A DNA stretch of 64,000 bases from Gymnothorax reevesii (lineage: Eukaryota > Chordata > Actinopteri > Anguilliformes > Muraenidae): the NCBI GenBank assembly GCA_029721435.1, contig CM056574.1:71777501-71841500 (forward strand). The letters are read 5' to 3'. Below are positions 55,192-64,000 of this stretch, piece by piece; positions within the stretch are counted from its first letter, which is position 1; the number at the start of each line of letters is the position of its first letter. The position numbers were made by a program, and so were the translations under genes. The notes below the pieces were generated by a model. The model made no database searches. It saw only the letters and a program-made list of their open reading frames with translations, and was not told the DNA's origin.

Positions 55192-55318
55192 CCTCCATTC
55201 CAAAAGGGAAAAATTTTGACTTATAAAGGCAAAATTTTTCTTTTCAATACAAAATGGTAAAGTGAACACTTGTCTATATATACATATCATACAATATTCA
55301 AACACATGATATATACAT

Positions 55319-58300
55319 TCAAACACGGGATAAGCAATCAGCAATTACATTGTCTGTACCCTTCACATGCTTAATTTCCAAGTCAAACTCCTGTAAAATC
55401 AAACTCCAATTCAACAATCTCCGATTCTTGTTTTTCATCTTACTCAAAAACATTAACGGATTGTGGTCAGTGTACACAATCATTGGCTTTTGTCCTGTAC
55501 AAACATAAACCTCAAAGTGTTGTAAAGAAAGGACCAGAGCCAACAGTTCCTTCTCTATTGTGGAATAGTTCCTTTGGTGGCGATTGAACTTCCTGGAGAA
55601 GTATGCCACGGGATGCTCAATGTCATCAGAGTCACTTCTCTGTAGGAGCACAGATCCACAAGCTTGGTCGCTAGCATCGACCGCGATGGAGAACGGTTTG
55701 TTGAAGTCAGGAGATTTGAGCACGGGGAAGTGACACAGCAGAGACTTCAGGTGATCGAAGGCTCTCTGGCATGCATCATCCCAGGTGAACTTTACGCCTT
55801 TCTTCAGTTGGTTAGTTAGACTGAGAGCAATCTCAGCAAAGTTCTTGCAGAACTTGCGGTAGTACCCGATCATTCCAAGGAAGCGGCGCAAAGCTTTTTT
55901 GTTGTCAGGAACTGGAAAGTCCATGATGGCTTGGACTTTAGCATTTATGGGTGCCACCTTACCCTGGCCTATGACGTAGCCAAGATAGGCGACAGTAGCA
56001 CAACCAAAGTCATTCTTGCTCAGGTTAACAGTCAGGTTAGCCTGGGTCAGGCGCTGGAACAACGTCTCTACATCTTTTAGATGTTCTTCCCAGGAGTCAC
56101 TCCATGTGATCAGGTCATCGATGTACGCACCCGTGTGTGGCAATCCGGCGATTGTAGACTGTATCATCCTTTGGAACGTGGCTGGGGCATTTTTCATGCC
56201 AAAGGGTAGGACTTCATACTGGTACAATCCAGATGGTGTGGCAAAAGCAGAGATGCTCTTGGCCCTCTCAGTTAAAGGCACACACCAATAACCCTTCAAT
56301 AAATCAATCTTGGTCAGAAACTTTGCTTGCCCTACACTATCAATACAATCATCAATCCTAGGTATTGGAAACACATCAGTTCTAGTTACAGCATTGACTT
56401 TGCGATAATCTGTACAGAATCTAGTACTTCCATCAGGTTTTGGAACTAGCACACAGGGTGAACTCCAATCGGAGTTGGAGGGTCTGATAATATCATGTTT
56501 TAACATGTACTCAACCTCTTTCTCAGCAATCTTTCTCTTTTCAGGATTCATCCGGTATGGATGCTGTTTTATTGGTTTGGCATCACCAACATCTACATCA
56601 TGAGAGGCTATAGTAACTCTCTTTGGAACATCAGGAAACAAATCCTCATATTTCTTGATCAACCTTTCAAACTGATCTCTCTGTGAGGGTTCTAAGTGCT
56701 GGAGTTTTACACCAAGATTTTGCAACACTTCAGTGTTTGACAATTTACATGAAAGAACTTCAGCTTTAATTCTTGGTTCATCATCTTGAAACTCCCCCTC
56801 ATCTTCACACGTTTCGACCATTGGAGAATCTGAAGTGACAGCTGCAACCCTAGCATTTCTGTCATGATAAGGCTTTAGCATGTTAATATGACACAATTGT
56901 TTTGGTTTTCTCCTATCTGGAGTCTTCACAATGTAATTGAGATCATTGAGTTTTGTCAGAATTTCATAAGGACCATGAAATCTAGCCTGCAATGGATTGG
57001 ACTGCAAGGGAAACAACACAAGGACCTTGTCTCCTGGTTTAAACTCACGGCTTCTAGCCTTATGATCATACCAAGTTTTCATTTTTCCCTGACTTGATTT
57101 CAAGTTCTCTTTGGCAAGGTCACAAGCTGCACGCAATCTTTCCTTGAACTTGCTAACATAGTCTAACAGACTGATATGCGGTTCTTTCTCTTGCCATTGT
57201 TCACTCAATAATAACAAAGGTCCTCTCACTTCATGACCAAACACTAGCTCAAATGGACTGAATCCAGTAGACTCCTGCACTGCTTCTCTAGCTGCAAACA
57301 ACAGCAAATGAACCCCTTCATCCCAGTCTTTCTCATGGTCATAACAATAAGTCCTCATCATTGTCTTGAGAGTGGAATGAAACCGCTCTAAGGCACCCTG
57401 ACTTTCTGGATGATAGGCACTAGAAAGACTCTGTTTTGCACCTAGTTCATACACAACCTGCTGAAACAATCCTGAAGTGAAATTGCTACCTTGGTCTGAC
57501 TGAATTTCCCTGGGAAGACCAAACAACGTGAAGAACTTTATCAAAGCCTTCGAGATTGCAGTTGCCTTGATGTTACGTAGAGGTATGGCTTCGGGGAATC
57601 TGGTAGATGCACACATGATTGTCAACAAATACTGATTTCCAGATCTAGTCTTGGGTAATGGACCAACGCAATCAACAATGACCCTAGAGAATGGCTCCCC
57701 AAATGCTGGGATAGGCTGCAATGGAGCTACAGGTGGGTCTAACTGGTGTTTTCCAACTACCTGACAAGTGTGACAGGTTTTGCAAAAGTTGGAAACGTCT
57801 TTCCGAAGCCCAGGCCAAAAGAAGTGTTTCATGATCTTATCAACAGTCTTGTTAACACCAAGATGACCTCCTAAAGGTAAACTATGAGCCATTGTTAAGA
57901 TCTCATTCCTATAGACCTTCGGAACAACAATTTGCCTGACCACTGCCCAATCTGCATTGGCAGGGATATCAGGAGGGCGCCACTTCCGCATCAACACACC
58001 ATCCTTGAGATAATACCCAACTGGAACTGCATCTATTTCTTTTTCAGGAAGGGCTCTCCTCTTTAGTACACAAATTTCAGGATCATTAGTTTGCTCCTCA
58101 ATCAACCGCTTTCTGGACAGAGACAAGTCTCCAGACACATCAGAATCACCAGACCCATCCGGCTGGCTGAATAGAGAACTGATAAAAGTATCTGATAAGT
58201 CCTCAAACGGAGAAACCTTAGTAGGCCAATCAGAGTCATGAGGCGAACCACCTGAGTCCTGACTATTCAATGTACTGGACGGCACCACAACATCATCTTC

Positions 58301-60154
58301 TTTAGCCTTCTTGGCCATAGCACGAGTCACTGCGCAAGAAGGATACAGAGATGGGTCCTCATCCCCATTTTCAGTGCTCGGCTGTGAAGTAAGATGTACA
58401 GGGGGAACTACTTTGCCCCCAGCCAGGTCATTGCCTAGCAACAGAGAAACACCCTTTATTGGTAGACTTGACATAAGTCCCACCTTTACCTGTCCTGTAA
58501 CTAAATCTGACTTCAAGAATATAGAGCGCAGGGGTACAGATACAGTCCTCCCTTCAATACCTTGTACAAGTATGAAATCCCCTGAAGCGGTCTCATCACG
58601 TAACTCCAAGGAGTCCATCAACAAAAGTGACTGAGAAGCTCCGGTATCCCTTAGGATATATATGGGGACAGGAGTAGTATGCTCATTCAGAGCCACAAAT
58701 CCCTCTGACACAAATGGAAGAAATTCCTCCCTCACAAAGTCAGCTGTATTAGGCTTTTTAGCCCCACAAGAAGCAGGCAATTTAGCAGATTGGTTATCTA
58801 CTACAGGGGTTTCTAACCTTGTTTTCACAAAGGCTTTTGGTTTGGTATCCTTTTCTTTTTCTTTCTTAGCTTTAAGGAACCAACAGTTAGTTGTAACATG
58901 ACCAGATTTCTTGCAATAACTGCAAACTAGACCACTTTTGTCACTGTCAGCTTTCACACTTTGATCAGACCTGTTACTGGATTTCTGAGCACCATCACCA
59001 GATTTGTCTTTGTCTTTGGTTGAGGAATCTTGGGTATCACCGTAACCCTTTTTCTGAAATTGGGACCTTTTATTGTTACTGCTAGACTGAAATTTGGACT
59101 TATGAGTGAGAACATATTCATCTGCAAATTTGGCAGCTGATTGCAAGTTCAGTGCTTGCTTCTCATTAAGGTAGGTCTTAACATCATCCTTAACACAGTT
59201 CTTGAATTCTTCAACTAACACCATCTCTTTTAGTGAGTTGAAATCATCCTTGACCTCCATAGAAGTACACCAGCGCTCAAAGCAAACCTGCTTCTCATTA
59301 GCAAATTCAACATAAGTCTGATTTTCAGATTTCTTCAGACCTCTGAATTTCTGTCGGTAAGCCTCTGGAACCAACTCATAAGCTCTCAAAATAACCTTTT
59401 TGACAACCTCATAATCAGAGGAATCATCTGCAGACAAAGCCGAATAGGCTTGTTGAGCTTTACCCTTGAGGACAGTTTGCAACATCAGAGGCCAGTGTTC
59501 CTTTGGCCACTGGCAACTCTTTGCTACCTTTTCAAAACACTGGAAATAGTTGTCAACATCCTTTTCTGAAAATGGAGGCACCAGTTTTACCTCCTGACTG
59601 GCACAAAATTTATTTTTAGTTTCAATTTTAATTTTTAGTTGCTCCATTTGGAGTCTTTCTTCTCTATCGAATTTCTCTAATTCAAAATCTCTCTGTCTCT
59701 GTCTCTCTCTTTCTGCTCTTTCCTCTTTCTCTCTCTCAAATTCTCTTTGTTTTTCTTCTCTTGCTAATTTTTCTAACTCAAACTGCCTTTGTTTTTCTTT
59801 TTCTTCCCTCTCAAATTCTCTTTGTTTCTCTTTTTCCTCCCTTTCTTTTTCTCTTTCTTCCCTTTCTTTCTCTTTTTCCTCCCTTTCTTTTTCTCTTTCC
59901 TCCCTTTCAATCTCTAGCATTTTTAATTTAAGTTCCATTTCTATATTTGGATTTTCCACTGGAAACTGTTCCAGATCTCCTGGTGCAAACACATTTTCAT
60001 CAATGTAATATTCAACTATCTCTCTAGCCAGTCTTGCTTTTCACATGGCTGGTTTTACCTCTGTCAGCTCCAACTGTCTGCAAATTTCTAGCAGTTCTGT
60101 CTTTTTAAAAGACTTCAAAACCCCTACGGTTGGTGATGCCAAGAAATCATCCAT
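55319..60154 (-). pseudogene. gag-pol of Gmr1-like element 2, open except for one early stop
   Basis: The start codon (60154) gives MDDFLASPTVG-type gag as in element 1. Codon 38 is TGA (60043-60041) where element 1 has CGA, a CpG-type change. After it 1557 codons are open from MFAPGDLEQFPVEN to ADCLSRV. Residues in that frame: EREE/EKEK-rich coiled coil (about 27-120), SCAN-like capsid (about 235-300), CCHC knuckle (about 356), protease DTGAS (449), integrase D774, D833, E869, GPY/F module (about 1006), RT YIDD (1290-1293), RNase H from D1439. Integrase precedes RT. The catalytic set is complete. Whether the stop is read through or bypassed from an internal ATG is unknown. Confidence 0.9.
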
Positions 60155-60246
60155 TGCTGTTGTCAATATATATCTAGGAAAATTCACAAAAACAATTTCA
60201 CAATTTGGAATGTTAGATTTTCAATAAATTACTCACACAATGGTCT

Positions 60247-60267
60247 ATCCCGGACCTTGAGCCCCCA
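60247..60267 (-). promoter_or_regulatory. Primer binding site of element 2, split tRNA-Pro type
   Basis: On the minus strand TGGGGGCTC, AAG, GTCCGGGAT, beginning three bases after the 5' LTR. It is identical to element 1. Confidence 0.65.
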
Positions 60268-60602
60268 ATTTGTTATGGCCCCAATTTGTTATTACATTTA
60301 TAACACAACAGCAACAGCAAGGGATGACAAACACAGCTTTAACAACTAAAACACATTTAATTTTTAACAAAGACAAAGACTAATAACAACCTCAACTAAA
60401 GACCAAGATTGATAAATAAGAAAAAACAGAAATAATTACAGTCCCTTTTTAGTGGGGTGGCTTGGTGATGTCCTGGATGAAGAAAATGCTCAAACACAGG
60501 CAAAGAAATCCACAAAAGAAACGTCACAGGTCTTGAACAGAATGGCAGGTCTGGTCATCTTCTTGCAATTTCTCCTACTACTTTACTGTCTCAATTCTTT
60601 TC

Positions 60603-60610
60603 CTTATATA
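60603..60610 (-). promoter_or_regulatory. TATA box, 5' LTR of element 2
   Basis: TATATAAG on the minus strand, about 50 bp downstream of the p53-like cluster in the direction of transcription. Confidence 0.7.
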
Positions 60611-60660
60611 CTCTTTTGCAGACCCCACCCACATTTAGACCTCCTTTTTTTATTTTTCTG

Positions 60661-60692
60661 AGACTTGCCCCAGACATGTCCAGGACATGTCT
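60661..60692 (-). promoter_or_regulatory. p53-family half-site cluster, 5' LTR of element 2
   Basis: Three RRRCWWGYYY decamers with single-base spacers, the same as in the other three LTRs. In transcription order AGACATGTCC, GGACATGTCT, GGGCAAGTCT. Confidence 0.72.
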
Positions 60693-60765
60693 AAACATGA
60701 CTCCAGTCTGAGCTTAACAAAAAAAAGGTAAATACTGCCATCTAGTGGCCTATATTCACATTACA

Positions 60766-61617
60766 GCGTGCTTGCGTGCGTGTGTGTATCAGTTTGTTAA
60801 ATTCTGTGCAAGTTCTTTGTTTTTAAAAAACAGTCAAAGACTCGAAATATGCCTGTTATTTTTTTTTTCAGTATGAATAAACAATCAGGGCCTTTTAGAT
60901 CAATGTTTGAACCATCATGTATCATATTAAAGTCTTTTAACTTGTTAAGAAATGATAAAATCTTGTGTGGAAAGCTGGAAAATGCGAGTTTCAAAGTAGA
61001 ATTTTATGTTGAATATAGGTTGTGTGTGTGTGTGTGTGCGTGCATGTGTTAGTTTGTTAAATTATATGCAAGATTTTTGTTTTTAAAAAGCAGTCCAAAA
61101 GTCAAAATATACCCGTTATTTTTTCTTTCAGTATCAATAGGGGAGACCGGGGATGATAGTAACACTTTTTTGCTTGAGCACGTGTAACGCAGTGGTTCCT
61201 TGTGGTAGAGATCTCAAATTTTTACACGCGGTTCTCCATATTTGTCAGCTATAAATGATACACTTGGACTTCTACTTCACGATCACAGATTATGTGAATT
61301 AATGTCAAGTATAAAGAGGTATGTTGTTTAAACCTACCACCACAGCACCGGGGTGAGTTGTAACACTACGTGAGGATGGAGGTAACAATTAAATTCATAG
61401 CCTTAAAAAAGATTAAAACCATTAAATGTTTGGAGGCACTTTCATGAAGAATAAAGAAGGGATCATAAACTTGTAAGACTACAAAATAAATATAATAAAA
61501 TAAATAAAAAGTGTAAGTTAAATACGATAAAAATAAATACAATAAAATAAATAAATATACATAACATGAAGAAATATAAAGTATAAACTTGCGTGTGTTG
61601 TGTGTGTGTGTGTGTGC
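60766..61617 (+). repeat. Palindrome, left arm (inner part)
   Basis: It pairs with 61840-62690 reversed. Landmarks are CAGTTTGTTAAATTCTGTGC (60789) with 62671, GGGGAGACCGGGGATGATAG (61140) with 62328, and AACATGAAGAAATATAAAGT (61563) with 61905. Over about 470 bp next to the centre I count roughly five substitutions. The arm itself holds imperfect tandem units with AAATGCGAGTTTCAAAGT and GTTGAATATAGGTT. Confidence 0.88.
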
Positions 61618-61833
61618 GTGTTCTGTCGCCTGAAACAAGTTAATGTGAAAAAGCACTTGAACACTTGGAGATCTGTGGAACAATCAAACTACTTTTGAAC
61701 AGTGTGGTGCAAAGCTGCACTAAGTACTTAATAAGTACTGAAAGGCATTTGAACAGTTGAACTGTCCATTGAACAATAAACAAAACACTTTTGAACATTG
61801 TGTTTTCAAGGTGTAGAAGTACTTAGTAAGTAC

Positions 61834-61839
<6 letters not shown>
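61618..61839. other. Palindrome spacer (about 220 bp)
   Basis: Unpaired between the arms. It has three direct copies of a CTTTTGAACA-like phrase and repeated AAGTACTTA/TAAGTACT motifs. GT and CA runs border it on the two sides. No coding potential. Confidence 0.7.
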
Positions 61840-61867
<28 letters not shown>

Positions 61868-62685
61868 CACACGCAAGTTTATACTTTATATTTCTTCATG
61901 TTATGTATATTTATTTATTTTATTGTATTTATTTTTATCGTATTTAACTTACACTTTTTATTTATTTTATTATATTTATTTTGTAGTCTTACAAGTTTAT
62001 GATCCCTTCTTTATTCTTCATTAAAGTGCCTCCAAACATTTAATGGTTTTAATCTTTTTTAAGGCTATGAATTTAATTGTTACATCCATCCTCACGTAGT
62101 GTTACAACTCAACCCGGTGCTGTGGTGGTAGGTTTAAACAACATCCCTCTTTATACTTGACATTAATTCACATAATCTGTGATCGTGAAGTAGAAGTCCA
62201 AGTGTATCATTTATAGCTGACAAATATGGAGAACCGCGTGTAAAAATTTGAGATCTCTACCACAAGGAACCACTGTGTTACACGTGCTCAAGCAAAAAAG
62301 TGTTACTATCATCCCCGGTCTCCCCTATTGATACTGAAAGAAAAAATAACGGGTATATTTTGACTTTTGGACTGCTTTTTAAAAACAAAAATCTTGCATA
62401 TAATTTAACAAACTAACACACGCACACACACACACACACACAACCTATATTCAACATAAAATTCTACTTTGAAACTCGCATTTTCCTGCTTTCCACACAA
62501 GATTTTATCATTTCTTAACAAGTTAAAAGACTTTAATATGATACATGATGGTTCAAACATTGATCTAAAAGGCCCTGATTGTTTATTCATACTGAAAAAA
62601 AAAAATAACAGGCATATTTCGAGTCTTTGACTGTTTTTTAAAAACAAAGAACTTGCATAGAATTTAACAAACTGATACACACACG

Positions 62686-62720
<35 letters not shown>

Positions 62721-63029
62721 CCCACAAGCACTCCCTCTCAAATGAGAAACTTAGTTTAAACCTATATTCAACATTAAAATTCCAGGATATACTTTGAAAC
62801 TCGCATTTTTAGAAACAAAGACTTAAACTAATGCTGTATTGACATTTATGAAAATGGTTCATCTATAATCGAGTATATCTGTATTTATTTATTGTTACTC
62901 ATTTCCAAGACTGGATGCAATATATTTCAAATAAAACACTTGTAAGTGATAAAATACAGAAAATATTTTACACAGCCTGTTAAAAATCCTTAATTAAGTT
63001 GGTGTACTCAAGCCACACCTTCTGCACAT

Positions 63030-63079
<50 letters not shown>

Positions 63080-64000
63080 CCTGCAAGCACTCCAGCTCAA
63101 TTGTAAAAATTTTAGTTAAAACCTGTATTCAACATAAAATTCTAGGATATACTTCAAAACTCGCATTTTCCAGCTTTCCACACACAATTTTATCATTTCT
63201 TAAAGTTAAAAAACTTTAAAAATGGTACAACATAATTGAATCTAAAAGACCCTATGCCTTTATTCATACTGAAAGAAAGAATAGCCAATATATTTCCACT
63301 GCTTTAAAAACAAACTGATGAAGTATTGAATTTTATGAAAATGGGCTATTTATAATCGAGTATATCGGGAAACTGTATGGCTCAGCCATTGGTTGACCAT
63401 ATTCCTGCCAACACATGTACGCACACACCCACAGAACCAGCCGCGCCCCCCTTTGACATAAAACATGCACACTGCCAGTGAGAGATGACTTGTGAGATGA
63501 GAACACTTTGGAAACCAGCCTTATTTTGCATCAAGCTCTCGACAACTAACTCAGAAAAACTTTTTTTCCTCCATTTACATCTCGGGGCCAGACTTTTCTG
63601 GTGAGTAATTTTATCTTTCTTTCCTTTCTTTATTCTTTCCACATATTCACAGCTATTTCAAATGTACTTCATTCATTACTCTAAAGTTTTAACACTTTAA
63701 AAACACTATTTTAATTTCTTTTTTTTTTTACTTTAAAACACTTTTACTAACAATTTTTGCTTTAACACTATTTTACTAACTTTTATTTTTATTTAGTTTT
63801 ATTTTTTTATTTTGCTTTAAAACACTATTTTACTAACATATTACCCACAACTTTAAAACACTTCGAATTTTAACCCTCTTTCATTTTCCCAGGACTGTTA
63901 TGATTCTGTCTCTTGTGCTTGTTTGTGCTTGTGCATTTTACACCCTTATTTAAGGGTGTATATATTATTACCTCAATCTAAACCGTCTAGTTTAATTAGT
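61840..64000 (-). repeat. Palindrome, right arm (runs off the window)
   Basis: Reverse complement of the left arm without Gmr1-like element 2. It includes CA runs (61842, 62690, 63033) and the GAGTAATTTTATCTTTC segment. From 63896 it holds the start of the mirrored solo LTR (TGTTATGATTCTG). The arm reaches the window edge, so its full length is unknown but at least 2.1 kb. Confidence 0.87.

Larger units (their letters stand above)
54697..60765 (-). mobile_element. Gmr1-like Ty3/gypsy LTR retrotransposon, element 2 (young)
   Basis: Two 495-bp LTRs (54697-55191, 60271-60765) enclose a gag-pol region in minus orientation. GCGT flanks it on both sides (54693-54696, 60766-60769). The LTRs differ at only three positions by eye. 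Domain order is gag, protease, integrase, RT, RNase H. The opposite palindrome arm carries the corresponding GT-rich site without the element. The sole obvious coding defect is one stop near the start of gag. Confidence 0.95.
60271..60765 (-). repeat. 5' LTR of Gmr1-like element 2
   Basis: 495 bp. The differences from the other LTR are ATTACAG against ATTGCAG and two bases in GGTCATCTTC against GGTCGTCATC. Near identity shows a recent insertion. Confidence 0.93.

Noticed and set aside
53148..64000. Palindrome as a simple sequencing (missed-adapter) artefact
   Set aside because: The arms differ by substitutions, microsatellite lengths and a 6-kb insertion with its own target duplication. A haplotype misassembly remains possible and is listed as a test.

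Overview
The window looks like genomic DNA from a ray-finned (teleost) fish. It is AT-rich, non-operonic sequence packed with transposons typical of fish: Tc1-like, hAT and PIF/Harbinger DNA transposons, CR1/L2-like, I/Nimb-like and L1/Tx1 LINEs, and Gmr1-clade Ty3/gypsy elements. Long GT/CA and GA microsatellites and TATAGCGCTTTT-type repeats are also present. The only host gene I can support is a two-exon fragment of cfap45 (ccdc19) on the minus strand at 14386-14803. It sits in introns filled with transposable elements.

Layout. 1-7686: a minus-strand CR1/L2-like LINE (SGNH-esterase ORF1, endonuclease/RT ORF2) has been invaded by a plus-strand LINE fragment, a Tc1-like MITE, a PIF/Harbinger element and two small MITEs. 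The plus-strand LINE in turn carries a 1544-bp Tc1-like transposon with an uninterrupted transposase. 9021-11459: an unclassified inverted-repeat element with another one nested in it. 11576-13498: a deleted Tc1-like element that keeps only its DNA-binding region, then a hAT MITE with a perfect 8-bp target duplication. 14386-14803: cfap45 exons. 18178-37455: a tandem macro-repeat of three units. Unit 1 is split by an I/Nimb-like LINE (19456-30494), which is itself split by Gmr1-like element 1 (22067-28031). Unit 2 is split by a 1749-bp TAGTCCCCCC element. 38560-44357: an L1/Tx1 LINE with an intact ORF1 and a dead ORF2, flanked by a 15-bp duplication. 44955-51150: a hairpin minisatellite followed by a tandem pair of repeats rich in AGCGCCCCC, one holding an L2 fragment between 204-bp direct repeats. 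51651-64000: tandem repeats leading into a large palindrome. Its arms are 53148-61617 and 61840 to the window edge, and Gmr1-like element 2 (54697-60765, minus) sits in the left arm only.

How the parts relate. Nearly everything is mobile DNA, and relative ages can be read from nesting. Both Gmr1-like elements share an unusual gene order, with integrase upstream of reverse transcriptase. They also share a tRNA-Pro-like primer site split by three bases, and an LTR that carries three perfect p53-family half-sites in a row about 50 bp upstream of a TATA box. Element 2 has LTRs differing at only 3 of 495 positions, so it inserted recently, after the palindrome formed. Each Gmr1 copy is damaged at a different point in gag.

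Limits: no similarity search was possible. Family names rest on motifs, terminal repeats and target duplications read by eye, and boundaries of unclassified repeats are approximate.
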